Origin: AC-9 sp051984395
GTDB taxonomy: Bacteria; Actinomycetota; Acidimicrobiia; Acidimicrobiales; AC-9
Assembly (NCBI GenBank): GCA_051984395.1
Contig: JBPYEZ010000117.1
Coordinates: forward strand, 1-26,220
Direction: 5' to 3'
DNA: 26,220 nt
Shown here piece after piece: positions 1-8,287 of the stretch. Under the pieces are notes generated by a model. The model was not told the DNA's origin. It ran no database searches and saw only the letters and a list, made by a program, of their open reading frames with translations. How positions within the stretch are numbered: the first letter of the stretch is position 1; every line of letters starts with the position of its first letter. The translations under genes were made by a program, and so were the position numbers.

Positions 1-376
1 GGTCGAGCTTGGTGACGCCGTCGACGATGGCCGCCACCACGGGGCCGAAGTCCTCCGACACCGACTCCAGCGACAGCCCCGTGTCCTCGACCGCATCATG
101 GAGCAGCGCCGCCGCGATCGTGACGTCGTCCAGGCCCAGCTCGGCCACGACGGTGGCGACGGCGAGGGGGTGGTTGATATAGGGCTCGCCTGAGTTGCGG
201 ACCTGGTCCAGGTGGGCCTGCTCGGCGACCCGGTAGGCCTGGGCGATGAGCGAGGTCGAGGCCTTCGGATGCCGGGCCCGGAAGGCCTTGATCAACGGCG
301 TGACAGCCGGGGTGGGCGCGGACGTCTGGCGATGCCAGGGCAACAGGGCCCGGTCGACGCCCACCATCCGCATCAT
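1..376 (-). CDS. relA: RelA/SpoT-family (p)ppGpp synthetase/hydrolase, N-terminal part
   Basis: Only the first 125 codons lie in the window; the gene continues past position 1. The reverse-strand translation contains the HD-domain pattern of bifunctional RSH enzymes: YRVAEQAHLDQVRNSGEPYI near residues 47-66, then HPLAVA, AALLHDAVEDT and FGPVVAAIVDGVTKL. In this family the domain binds Mn2+ and hydrolyses (p)ppGpp, while the synthetase and TGS/ACT domains lie further downstream. Two ATG codons are adjacent (374-376 and 371-373). An in-frame TGA lies about ten codons upstream of them, so the start is well bounded, although no strong Shine-Dalgarno is seen (only GGGGCG). It follows secF, as relA does in M. 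tuberculosis. Confidence 0.93.
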   Translation of the reverse strand, partial: MMRMVGVDRALLPWHRQTSAPTPAVTPLIKAFRARHPKASTSLIAQAYRVAEQAHLDQVRNSGEPYINHPLAVATVVAELGLDDVTIAAALLHDAVEDTGLSLESVSEDFGPVVAAIVDGVTKLD

Positions 377-408
377 CAGCGGCTGCTCACGCCCCAACCC
401 TGCTCAGG

Positions 409-414
409 CCTATA
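409..414 (-). promoter_or_regulatory. Possible -10 element for relA
   Basis: On the minus strand TATAGG lies about 33 bp before the first relA ATG and could act as a sigma-70 type -10 box. No convincing TTGACA-like -35 is seen 17 bp upstream (TACCGT). This is a weak call based only on similarity to TANNNT. Confidence 0.25.
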
Positions 415-456
415 CCAATCGCCATTCTCCTACGGTACTCGGCGCACTGGCACCAG

Positions 457-475
457 GGCGCCATCCCTCGGCGCC
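457..475 (-). terminator. Possible hairpin after secF
   Basis: Two GGCGCC hexamers (457-462 and 470-475) can pair around a 7-nt loop, about 20 nt past the secF stop codon. A CTGGCACCAG palindrome adjoins it at 447-456. There is no T-run, so it would have to be a weak or GC-only terminator, or simply chance in GC-rich DNA. Confidence 0.2.
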
Positions 476-495
476 TCTGGTCGCAGCGCTGCCGA

Positions 496-1800
496 TCAGC
501 GCCGCTTGCCCTTCTTCCGGGGGCGAGGAGAGGAGCGGCGACCAGACGAACGCCCCTTCGCCGCGCTCGGCCGGGGACGTCGGGCGGGGGTGGGCGCGGG
601 CCGTTGGCCGGCACCATCTGCCGATTCCGCTGCCACCCCGTCCTCGCGGGCGGTCCCGCCGTCCGTCGCCGCGGCATCCTCCACAGCCGCTCGCCTGGAA
701 CGGTCCGTGCGGCCGCCACCGGATCCGGCTCGCACCAGCGCGCCCTGCTGGGCGCCGCTTCCCCGGGCAGCGGCAGCCGCCGCCGGCGTGAGCAGCGTCA
801 TGGCCTCGCCCCGGGCGCCGAGCCGCTGGCGGATCGTGGCGTACCGACCCTCGCGCTCCTTCATCATGGCAAGGAGCGGGGACGCGATGAAGATCGAGGA
901 GTAGGCCCCGCTGGCCAGACCGATGAACAGGGCCAGCCCGAACTCCTGGAGGGGCTTGGCCCCGAGGAACTGGGCGCCGATGACGAGGATCGACAGGATG
1001 GGGAGCAACGCCACCAGCGACGTGTTGATCGAGCGCATCAGCACCTGGTTCATGGACAGGTTGACCATGTCGCTGTAGGTGAGCCGACCTGTCGACGCCA
1101 ATCCCTTGGCGTTCTCCTGGACCCGGTCGAACACCACGATCGTGTCGTAGAGCGAGTACCCCAGAATGGTGAGGAACGCCACCACCGTGGCCGGGGTGAC
1201 CTGCAACCCCGACAAGGAGTAGATCCCTCCCGTGACGAGGATGTCGTGGATGACAGCCACGATGGCTGCCACCGCCATCTTCCACTCGAAACGGACGGTG
1301 ATGTACAGCGCGATGGCCAGGAAGAACGCCAACAGCGCGTACTCGGCCTTCGTGGTGATCTCGTGGCCCCACGTCGGGCCCACGTCATTGATGCTGACCT
1401 GTGACGGCTGCACCCCCGCCACCGAGGCCAGCTTGTTGGTGACGGCCTGCTTCACCTGGGCCTGATGGGCGGCCGAGCCCGAGTTGACGTTGGCCTCCAC
1501 GTCGAGTGTCTTCCCGCCCAGCACGGTGATCGTGGGATCCGAGACGCCCACCGAGCCCACGGCCGAACGGGCCTGGCTCACGCTAACGTTGGGCGCCACC
1601 ACCTGCCAGGACGTGCCGCCCTTGAACTCGATGCCGAAGTTGAGGCCCTTCACGCCGAGCGAGATGGACCCTATGACGATCACGATGGCCGACAGCAGGA
1701 ACCAACGCCACCGCTTGCCGACGAAGTCGAACGCCGTCTCGCCGCGGTACAGGCGCGACCACAGGCCGCGCAGGCCGCGCTTGCGCTCGCTCACGCTCAC
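496..1800 (-). CDS. secF: Protein translocase subunit SecF
   Basis: SecF works with SecD and YajC beside SecYEG, using the proton gradient to complete protein export across the membrane. The 434-residue product has a first membrane segment near residues 33-50, the periplasmic motif GLNFGIEFKGGTSW, and later membrane segments. These include the conserved GYSLYDTIVVFDRVQEN stretch, whose Asp/Arg residues belong to the proton path. The last ~110 residues form an unusually long, Arg/Pro/Ala-rich, disordered-looking tail ending RPRKKGKRR, which would face the cytoplasm. The start is GTG at 1800, and GTGA (1797-1800) also holds the secD stop, so the two are translationally coupled. Confidence 0.96.
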   Translation of the reverse strand: MSVSERKRGLRGLWSRLYRGETAFDFVGKRWRWFLLSAIVIVIGSISLGVKGLNFGIEFKGGTSWQVVAPNVSVSQARSAVGSVGVSDPTITVLGGKTLDVEANVNSGSAAHQAQVKQAVTNKLASVAGVQPSQVSINDVGPTWGHEITTKAEYALLAFFLAIALYITVRFEWKMAVAAIVAVIHDILVTGGIYSLSGLQVTPATVVAFLTILGYSLYDTIVVFDRVQENAKGLASTGRLTYSDMVNLSMNQVLMRSINTSLVALLPILSILVIGAQFLGAKPLQEFGLALFIGLASGAYSSIFIASPLLAMMKEREGRYATIRQRLGARGEAMTLLTPAAAAAARGSGAQQGALVRAGSGGGRTDRSRRAAVEDAAATDGGTAREDGVAAESADGAGQRPAPTPARRPRPSAAKGRSSGRRSSPRPRKKGKRR

Positions 1801-3269
1801 GCCGGGGTCCTCGCCGGGGTCTTGGGGGTGCTGGCAGCCGGCGTGGCGTCAGGCGAGGCCAGGCCCCTGGCCACGCCAAGCCAGCGGGCCTCGGTGAAGA
1901 GGCGATTGCGCCCGACCATCACCACCATCGGCCGGGTGAACGTGTAGGTGATGATGACGTCGAGCAGCGTGGACAGGCCCAGATAGAAGGCGAAGCCCCG
2001 CACGGCCCCGACGCTCAGCCAGTAGAGGATGGCGGCACCGATGAACGAGACGGCGTCGGCCGCCAGGACGGTACGGAAGGCAGAGCGGAAGCCCCTGTCC
2101 ACCGACGAGCGGATCGTCTTGCCGGACCGTATCTCGTCCTTCAATCGCTCGAAGTAGACGACGTAGGAGTCGACCGTGATGCCGATGGAGACGATGATGC
2201 CGATCACGCCGGACAGGTCGAGGGCCAGGCCGTTGCTGTGGCCCAGGTACGACACGATCGCCCACAACAGGGCAGCGGTGATGGCCAGGCCCGCGACCAC
2301 GATCACCCCCAGGGCCCGGTAGTAGGCGATCATGTACAGCATCACCAGCCCCAGCCCGACGAGGCCGGCCACCAACCCGGCGTGGAGCGAGTCACGGCCC
2401 AGAGTGGGCGACACCGTGGTGACCGTCTGCTGGTTGAGCTGCACCGGTAGGGCGCCGTAGCGGAGGATCAGGGCCAGGTTCTTGGCCGACGACTCGTTGA
2501 AGCTTCCGGTGATCTGGCCCTGGCCACCGAAGCTCTGCGCATTGATCGTCGGCGCCGACTGCACTGTCCCGTCGAGCTCGATGGCCACCTGCTTCTGGTA
2601 GTACTGCTGGGCCAGCTGGTCGAACTTGGGCGAGCCCGAGCTCGTGAGGGTGAAGTTGACCTGCCACCCACCACCGTTCTGGGGCACAGCCGCACTGGCG
2701 TTCTTGATGATGCTCCCGTTGAGGATGGCGGGGCCGAGGACATAGCGCGTCGTCGAGTTGATCTGGGGCAGCAGGACGTTGCTCTGCGAGTTGTCGCTGC
2801 CCTTGGGCGTGCTGGCGACACTGGCGAGAGTGGGGTCGGCCTGGCCGCCGGCGGCCGAGGGAGAGCAGGACGGCGGGCCCGCTGGCGGAGGGGGCTGGCC
2901 CGGCGCCGGTGGCGTGTACGGCGGCGCCGTGCACAGCACCGGGCGGAAGAACAGCTGCGCGGTCTGGCCCACGATCTGCAGCGCCCGCTGCTGGTCCTTG
3001 ACACCCGGAAGCTGGATGATGATGTTGCCCCCCTCGCGGGCGATGTTCGGCTCGGCCACGCCGAGGGCGTCCACACGGTTGCGGATGATCGAGATGGCCT
3101 GGTCGAGCTGGTCCTGGGGGACCTGGTGCGCAGGCTTGTAGACCACCGACGCCCCGCCCTGGAGGTCCAGCCCCAGCGCCGGCGAGTACCCGAGGGCGAT
3201 CACCGCCCCCAGCGCCCCCAAGCACACCAGCACCGTCCCGATGGCCCATGCCATCAGGCGCCGTCTCAT
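1797..3269 (-). CDS. secD: Protein translocase subunit SecD
   Basis: The 490-residue product has an N-terminal membrane helix (about residues 7-28) followed by GLDLQGG (33-39), the SecD signature. A large periplasmic region contains a Pro-rich insert near residues 118-150. Five C-terminal membrane helices include SGVIGIIVSIGITVDSYVVY, in the expected place for the proton-path Asp, followed by FERLKDE. The ATG at 3269 is preceded by GGGAG about 7 nt upstream. The gene lies 14 bp after yajC and overlaps secF by 4 bp, so yajC-secD-secF looks like one transcript. Length and domain order are normal for actinobacterial SecD. Confidence 0.97.
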   Translation of the reverse strand: MRRRLMAWAIGTVLVCLGALGAVIALGYSPALGLDLQGGASVVYKPAHQVPQDQLDQAISIIRNRVDALGVAEPNIAREGGNIIIQLPGVKDQQRALQIVGQTAQLFFRPVLCTAPPYTPPAPGQPPPPAGPPSCSPSAAGGQADPTLASVASTPKGSDNSQSNVLLPQINSTTRYVLGPAILNGSIIKNASAAVPQNGGGWQVNFTLTSSGSPKFDQLAQQYYQKQVAIELDGTVQSAPTINAQSFGGQGQITGSFNESSAKNLALILRYGALPVQLNQQTVTTVSPTLGRDSLHAGLVAGLVGLGLVMLYMIAYYRALGVIVVAGLAITAALLWAIVSYLGHSNGLALDLSGVIGIIVSIGITVDSYVVYFERLKDEIRSGKTIRSSVDRGFRSAFRTVLAADAVSFIGAAILYWLSVGAVRGFAFYLGLSTLLDVIITYTFTRPMVVMVGRNRLFTEARWLGVARGLASPDATPAASTPKTPARTPA

Positions 3270-3283
3270 CGCAGAGCTCCCAT

Positions 3284-3703
3284 CTACCCGGCGATCTCCT
3301 GGGGTCCCCCGTCGTCCCGGTGGCGGCCCGAGGGCCGGGGTCCATCGTCAGGGGACTCGTGCTCGGCGGGCTCGTCCTCGACGGAATCGTCTCCGAGAGA
3401 CTCACCCTCGAGAGAGTCGTCTTCGAGAGCGTCGTCTTCGTCACTCTCGGTCGGGTGCTCCACCTTGCGGCCCAGCGCCTGTCGCAGCATGGCGATCGTC
3501 ACGCCGGGAGCCACCTCGATGTAGACCCGGTCCTCCTCGATCGCCTCGACGTGGCCGACGATGCCGCTGACGGTCACGACCTCGTCACCGATCTCGATCG
3601 ACGACACCAGAGCCTGCTGCTGGCGGACGCGTTGCTGCTGCGGCCGAATGAGCAGGACATACATCAGGATGAGCAGCAGGGGCAGGAAGAGGAGGATTTC
3701 CAT
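3284..3703 (-). CDS. yajC: Preprotein translocase subunit YajC with acidic tail
   Basis: This is a small single-span membrane protein of the SecDF-YajC complex. Residues 1-19 are a hydrophobic helix, followed by the family signature LLIRPQQQRVRQQQ and a beta-rich domain (EIGDEVVTVSGIVGHVEAI, VYIEVAPGVTIAMLRQAL). Residues ~82-125 form an Asp/Glu/Ser-rich tail of loose repeats (DDALEDDS, GESLGDDS), which makes the protein longer (139 aa) than a typical YajC of about 110 aa. The ATG at 3703 has GGAGGG about 9 nt upstream. It is the first gene of the yajC-secD-secF set and is separated by 60 bp from tgt. Confidence 0.95.
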   Translation of the reverse strand: MEILLFLPLLLILMYVLLIRPQQQRVRQQQALVSSIEIGDEVVTVSGIVGHVEAIEEDRVYIEVAPGVTIAMLRQALGRKVEHPTESDEDDALEDDSLEGESLGDDSVEDEPAEHESPDDGPRPSGRHRDDGGPQEIAG

Positions 3704-3763
3704 GGATTGGCCCTCCGAACGGAGCAGTCATCGAGGTTACTCCAGGCGGAGTGGCGGGAGTTC

Positions 3764-4888
3764 TCAGGCAGACGGGCCGGGTAGACGGGTCCACTGCCCC
3801 GCGAGCTCGGCCCGCAGGCCGGCGAGGGCTCCGGTTCCGATCGCCTCTCGTATGCGGGCCACGAGGGCGAGGATCCAGGCCAGGTTGTGCATCGTGAGGA
3901 GCCTGCGGGCCGAGGCCTCGCCGACAACCAGCATGTGGCGCAGGTACGCCCGCGACCAGCGTTCGCAGACCCCGCAGGGGCAGGCCGGATCGATGGGATC
4001 CCCGTCCCGGGCAAAGCTGGCGTTGCGCAACCGGAGCGGTCCGACGGCCGTCATCGCCGTGCCGTGCCGGGCCAGCCGGGTCGGCAGGACGCAATCGAAC
4101 ATGTCGATCCCCGCCGCGACCGCCTCGACGAGGCCGACGGGGTCCCCCACCCCCATCAGGTAGCGGGGCCGGTCGACCGGCAGCTCCGCCACCGTCGGGG
4201 CCAGGGCGGCCAGCATCGCGCTCCTGGTCTCGCCGACCGACAAGCCCCCGATGCCGTACCCGGCCAGGTCGAGCTCCACCGTCCGGCGCGCGCTCTCGGC
4301 CCGCAGCGCCTCGTCGGTGCCCCCCTGCACGATGCCGAAGAGGGCCTGACCCTCGCGTCCCGCCCGCCGATGGGCCTCGCGGGCCCGCCGCCCCCAGGCC
4401 ACCGTCCGGTCGACGGCCTGACGGAGCGCTGCCGGTGAGGAGCTCAGTGGCGGGCACACGTCGAGGGCCATCTGGATGTCGGCGCCGAGGAGCCCCTGGA
4501 CGGCCACGGCATCTTCGGGCGTCAGCCGGTGGGTCGAGCCGTCGTAGGTGGAGCGGAACGTCACGCCGTCGTCGTCCACCTTCGCCGCCAGCGACAGCAC
4601 CTGGTATCCCCCCGAGTCGCTGAGCACGTGGCCCCTCCAGGCGGCGAAGCGATGGATGCCCCCCAGCTCGGCCACCACCTCGGCACCAGGACGGAGCATC
4701 AGGTGGTAGGTGTTGGCCAGCGTGACCTCCACACCGAGCGCCTCGAGGTCGGCGCTGGACAGACCCTTCACGCTGCCACGGGTGCCGACGGGCATGAAGC
4801 ACGGCGTCGTGAAGCGGCCGCGAGGAGTCTCCACCGTCCCCGTGCGGGCAGCTCCGTCAGTGCCCGCCACCGTGAAGCGCAGCGTCAC
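3764..4888 (-). CDS. tgt: tRNA-guanine transglycosylase
   Basis: Tgt exchanges the wobble guanine of GUN-anticodon tRNAs for preQ1 in queuosine synthesis. The 374-residue product has SDSGGYQ (90-96, with the general acid/base Asp91), GGLSVGE (214-220), MFDCVLPTR with nucleophile Asp265, and zinc ligands Cys303, Cys305, Cys308 and His334. All key residues are present and the length is usual for the bacterial enzyme. An open frame extends far upstream, but GTG at 4888 is the right start: homology begins at once (TLRFTVAGTDGAARTG), GGAGG lies about 8 nt upstream, and GTGA overlaps the queA stop. It is cotranscribed with queA. Confidence 0.97.
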   Translation of the reverse strand: MTLRFTVAGTDGAARTGTVETPRGRFTTPCFMPVGTRGSVKGLSSADLEALGVEVTLANTYHLMLRPGAEVVAELGGIHRFAAWRGHVLSDSGGYQVLSLAAKVDDDGVTFRSTYDGSTHRLTPEDAVAVQGLLGADIQMALDVCPPLSSSPAALRQAVDRTVAWGRRAREAHRRAGREGQALFGIVQGGTDEALRAESARRTVELDLAGYGIGGLSVGETRSAMLAALAPTVAELPVDRPRYLMGVGDPVGLVEAVAAGIDMFDCVLPTRLARHGTAMTAVGPLRLRNASFARDGDPIDPACPCGVCERWSRAYLRHMLVVGEASARRLLTMHNLAWILALVARIREAIGTGALAGLRAELAGQWTRLPGPSA

Positions 4889-5922
4889 CCGCCCGCCTCC
4901 CCCGGCCGCCGGCTCACGAGCATGGCGTCTCCGAAGGACAGAAATCGGTAGCCCTCGCCGAGGGCGAGATCGTAGAGCGTGCGCCACCGCGCGCCACAGA
5001 AGGCGTCGACCAGTAGGAGGAGCGACGAGCGCGGGAGGTGGAAGTTGGTCAACAGCACGTCCACCACGCGGAACTGGAACCGGCCGTGGATGAACAGCGA
5101 CGTGCGCCCGGACAGCTCTCCGGTGACGGCCGCCGACTCGAGGGCCCGGACGGTCGTCGTGCCCACGGCCACCACCCGCCGGGCTCGACGGCATGCCTCG
5201 AGCGTCGTCGCCGGGACCGAGTACCGCTCGCTGTGCATGGTGTGGTCCTCGGGGCGGGCGGCGGTGATCGGTCGAAAGGTGTCGGCGCCGACGGCCAGGT
5301 CGACCGTCGCCAGTGCCGCGCCACGGGCCCGACACCGCTCCACCAGCTCGGCGTCGAAGTGGAGACCGGCGGTGGGCGCCGCCACGGAGCCCGGCCGGCG
5401 GGCGAACACGGTCTGGTACCGGCCGGGGTCCTCGAGCGGCTCGTGGATGTAGGGCGGCAGGGGGAGCTGGCCCTGGGACTCGGGGAGCGCGGCGTCGAGG
5501 AGCCGCACGATCCGGCGGCCGTCGCCCCCGTGGCGGGAGCCGGCCGATGGCCCGTGGACCTCGGCCGCGGGCGACTGCCCGGCGAACAGGGTCGTCCCCG
5601 GCGCCACGCGGCGGCTCGGTCGGATCAGCGCCTCCCAGCAGCCGGCCCCACCGTCGCACGGCTCGAGGAGCAGCACCTCGACCGCTCCCCCGGTGGCCTT
5701 GCGCAGGCGCAGCCGGGCCGGGATCACCCGGCTTTCGTTCACCACGAGCAGATCGCCCGGTTCCAGGACCGCAGGCAGCTCCGCCACCGTGAGATGGCGC
5801 GGCGGCCGGGCGTCGTCGATGGCCACCAGCATCCGGGCGTCCGACCGCCGGTGGGCGGGCCGCTGGGCGATCGCCTCGGTGGGCAGGTCGTAGTCGAAGC
5901 CCTCCAAGCGGTCCGGCACCAC
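4885..5922 (-). CDS. queA: S-adenosylmethionine:tRNA ribosyltransferase-isomerase
   Basis: QueA transfers and isomerises the ribosyl group of S-adenosylmethionine onto preQ1 in tRNA, giving epoxyqueuosine, the step after Tgt. The 345-residue product opens with FDYDLPTEAIAQRPAHRRSDARML, trimmed here to the recognised LPTEAIAQ core. It then has LVVNESRVIPARL, PTAGLHFD, a VGADTFRPI region and TNFHLPRSSLLLLVDAFCG near the C-terminus, all diagnostic. The start is GTG at 5922, with a second GTG one codon later; no strong Shine-Dalgarno is visible. Its stop overlaps the tgt start by GTGA. The queA-tgt-yajC-secDF order is common in bacteria. Confidence 0.96.
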   Translation of the reverse strand: MVPDRLEGFDYDLPTEAIAQRPAHRRSDARMLVAIDDARPPRHLTVAELPAVLEPGDLLVVNESRVIPARLRLRKATGGAVEVLLLEPCDGGAGCWEALIRPSRRVAPGTTLFAGQSPAAEVHGPSAGSRHGGDGRRIVRLLDAALPESQGQLPLPPYIHEPLEDPGRYQTVFARRPGSVAAPTAGLHFDAELVERCRARGAALATVDLAVGADTFRPITAARPEDHTMHSERYSVPATTLEACRRARRVVAVGTTTVRALESAAVTGELSGRTSLFIHGRFQFRVVDVLLTNFHLPRSSLLLLVDAFCGARWRTLYDLALGEGYRFLSFGDAMLVSRRPGEAGG

Positions 5923-5992
5923 GCCGCGAGCGTAGGGGTCACCGGGCCGGGCTGGCGGAGCCGGAGGCGTGGATCCCGGCGCCGACCTGGCG

Positions 5993-7084
5993 TCAGTCGA
6001 ACAGCGCCTCGGGCGTCGGCGGGCTGGCCAGCCCGAGGTGGCTCCAGGCCGCCGGGGCCGGTACCCGGCCGCGGGCCGTCCGCATCAGGAGGCCGCGCTG
6101 CAACAGGAAGGGCTCGTACACGTCCTCGACCGTTTCGGGTTCCTCGCCCACGCTGACCGCCAACGTGCCGAGCCCGACAGGGCGTCCGCCGAAGCGGCGG
6201 CACAGTGCCTCGAGGATCGACCGGTCCACCTTGTCCAGACCCAGCTGGTCGACCCCGAACAGCTCGAGGCCCTTCGCTGCTGCCTCCCGGGTCACGGCAC
6301 CCTCGCCCCGAACCTCGACGAAGTCCCGGACCCGCCGGAGAAGGCGGTTGGCGATGCGGGGCGTGCCCCGCGATCGGGCGGCGATCTCGTCGGCGCCACC
6401 CCGGTCGATCTCGACACCGAGGATGCGCGCCGTCCGCCCGATGATGGTCTCCAGCTCACCGGGGGTGTAGTAGTCGAGCCGGGCGACGAAGCCGAACCGC
6501 TCACGCAATGGGCCCGTGACGAGCCCCGTCCTTGTCGTCGCCCCCACCAGCGTGAACCGGGGAAGGTCGAGGCGGATCGAGCGGGCCGTCGGGCCCTTGC
6601 CGATCACGATGTCGAGCTGGAAGTCCTCCATGGCCGGGTACAGGATCTCCTCGACCGCCCGCGCCAACCGGTGGATCTCGTCGATGAAGAGAACGTCACC
6701 CTCCGCCAGGTCGGTGAGGATCGCGGCCAGATCTCCGCCCCGGACCAGTGCGGGACCGGAAGTGATCCGCAAACCAGCCCCCATCTCGTTGGCCACGATG
6801 CCCGCCAGCGTCGTCTTCCCGAGGCCTGGTGGGCCGGCGAAGAGCAGATGGTCGACCGCCTCGCGCCGCCGGCGCGAGGCCTCGAGCACGATCTCGAGGT
6901 GCTCCTTCAGCTGGGACTGCCCCACGAACTCCACCAGATGGCGAGGCCGGAGCCCGATCTCCTCGGCGGCCTCCACCGGAGCCGCCGAGGGATCGACGGC
7001 GCGTACGACGTCGGCTCGACCGTCGGTGCCGACCGTGCCGTCGGTGGGGCGATCATCCCGACCGGCGTGCCCGTCGGCGCTCAC
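5993..7084 (-). CDS. ruvB: Holliday junction branch migration ATPase RuvB
   Basis: RuvB is the hexameric AAA+ motor that drives branch migration on RuvA-bound Holliday junctions. The product (363 aa from this start) has a family-typical LRPRHLVEFVGQSQLKEHL, Walker A GPPGLGKTT (84-92), Walker B DEIH (135-138), the sensor region GATTRTG, and a C-terminal winged helix ending with RGLLMRTARGRVP. The N-terminal ~40 residues are a low-complexity, Asp/Gly-rich extension. The start is uncertain: GTG codons at 7084 and 7087 both lie very close to the GGGAGG sequence, and a GTG about 36 codons further in (VEAAEEIGLRP) would give a shorter form. ruvA ends 17 bp upstream. Confidence 0.96.
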   Translation of the reverse strand: MSADGHAGRDDRPTDGTVGTDGRADVVRAVDPSAAPVEAAEEIGLRPRHLVEFVGQSQLKEHLEIVLEASRRRREAVDHLLFAGPPGLGKTTLAGIVANEMGAGLRITSGPALVRGGDLAAILTDLAEGDVLFIDEIHRLARAVEEILYPAMEDFQLDIVIGKGPTARSIRLDLPRFTLVGATTRTGLVTGPLRERFGFVARLDYYTPGELETIIGRTARILGVEIDRGGADEIAARSRGTPRIANRLLRRVRDFVEVRGEGAVTREAAAKGLELFGVDQLGLDKVDRSILEALCRRFGGRPVGLGTLAVSVGEEPETVEDVYEPFLLQRGLLMRTARGRVPAPAAWSHLGLASPPTPEALFD

Positions 7085-7101
7085 CACCTCCCTGCGCCGG
7101 C

Positions 7102-7695
7102 TCACGGCGCCGCCGCCAGCTCGCGGAGGGCCGCCCGCAACACCTCCTCGGTCGCACCCTCGGCGGGCACCGACTGCAGCACCTGTCGCACCTCCTCGGG
7201 ACCGTAACCGAGTCCGGCCAGCGCGGCGCGGACCTCGGCCCGGACTCCGGCCCCGCCCCCCGTCGTGGTCGTCGGCTGGGCATCGAGGTCGGGCAGGTCG
7301 AGGCGAGCCTTGAGCTCGATCAGAAGGCGGGCAGCAGTCTTGCGCCCGACGCCCGGCACGAGAACGAGCGAGTCGATGTCGTCGGTCAGCACCGCCCGCT
7401 GCAGCGACGCCGGCGTGTGAGCGGACAGGATCGCCAGCGCCAGGGCCGGTCCCACTCCGTGGGCACCCACCAGCGCCTCGAAGCACCGGCGCTGCTCTCG
7501 GGTGGTGAAGCCGTAGAGCACGATGGCGTCCTCGCGCACGTGGGTATGCACGTGCAGAAAGGCGGGGGCACCGAGCTCCAACGGGACCAACATGGACGTC
7601 GGAACCGTGACTCGGTACCCCACGCCGCCCACCTCGACGAGCACGTCACCATCCTCACCGCGGTCGATGACGATGCCGCGCAGGGAGCCGATCAC
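7102..7695 (-). CDS. ruvA: Holliday junction DNA helicase subunit RuvA
   Basis: RuvA forms the tetramer that binds four-way junctions and loads RuvB. The 197-residue product has the N-terminal OB fold (IGSLRGIVIDRGEDG, VEVGGVGYRV), two helix-hairpin-helix motifs (LVGAHGVGPALALAILS and LVPGVGRKTAARLLIELK), and a C-terminal RuvB-binding domain (EVRAALAGLGYGPEEVRQVL) joined by a Gly/Thr-rich linker. The GTG start at 7695 has a near-perfect AAAGGAGGT 4-5 nt upstream, and GTGA overlaps the ruvC stop. The frame remains open upstream, but this ribosome site and the homology fix the start. Confidence 0.97.
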   Translation of the reverse strand: MIGSLRGIVIDRGEDGDVLVEVGGVGYRVTVPTSMLVPLELGAPAFLHVHTHVREDAIVLYGFTTREQRRCFEALVGAHGVGPALALAILSAHTPASLQRAVLTDDIDSLVLVPGVGRKTAARLLIELKARLDLPDLDAQPTTTTGGGAGVRAEVRAALAGLGYGPEEVRQVLQSVPAEGATEEVLRAALRELAAAP

Positions 7696-8207
7696 GGCGA
7701 ACCTCCTTTGGCGACGGCCGCACTGATCCGCCTGGTGCGGGGGGCGACGGTGAGGTGGCAGATGGCCAGCGCCAATGCGTCGGCAACGTCGCTCGGCGCC
7801 GGGGGATCCGGCAGGCCCAGCAGGACGGCCACCATCCGCTGCACCTGCTCCTTGGTCGCCGATCCGTAGCCGGTCACGGCCTGCTTCACTTCGTTGGCGG
7901 TGTACTGGGCCACGGCGCACCCCGCTTCGGTCGCCGCGACCAGGGCCAGGCCGCTGGCCTGCCCAACGGACATAGCCGTGCGGGCGTTGGTCTGGAAGAA
8001 CACCCGCTCGACGGCGACGGCCTCCGGCGACAGCTCGCCGATGAGCAGGCGCAGCTCGCGGGCCAGATCAGCCAGCCGTTCTGGCAACGGCGCTCCGACC
8101 TCGGTGGTGATGACGCCGGCAGCGACCGTCGACAGCTCGGCCCCGCTGCCTGCGACGCAGCCGTAACCGCACGTCGAGACCCCAGGATCGATCCCTAGCA
8201 CGAACAC
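7692..8207 (-). CDS. ruvC: Crossover junction endodeoxyribonuclease RuvC
   Basis: RuvC resolves Holliday junctions by paired nicks. The 171-residue product shows the RNase H-like fold motifs GIDPG (Asp7), VERVFFQTN (Glu67) and SDVADALALAICH (Asp140, Asp143), so the four acidic catalytic residues are complete. Length is normal for the family. GTG at 8207 is the outermost sensible start; GTG at 8201 is in frame two codons later, and no clear Shine-Dalgarno precedes either. It is the first gene of ruvC-ruvA-ruvB, with a 4-bp overlap into ruvA. An 80-bp gap separates it from the YebC gene. Confidence 0.97.
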   Translation of the reverse strand: MFVLGIDPGVSTCGYGCVAGSGAELSTVAAGVITTEVGAPLPERLADLARELRLLIGELSPEAVAVERVFFQTNARTAMSVGQASGLALVAATEAGCAVAQYTANEVKQAVTGYGSATKEQVQRMVAVLLGLPDPPAPSDVADALALAICHLTVAPRTRRISAAVAKGGSP

Positions 8208-8287
8208 TCGTTCGAGCCTACCGGAGCGGAGGCCGGAGGGCGCGGACGGTGGCCCGTGTCACCGCTACTCGTCGCGGCGGTCGGCGA

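Noticed and set aside
4889..5659. A 257-codon upstream extension of tgt overlapping queA
   Set aside because: The extra sequence is the out-of-frame shadow of queA. Tgt homology, GGAGG and the GTGA overlap place the start at 4888.
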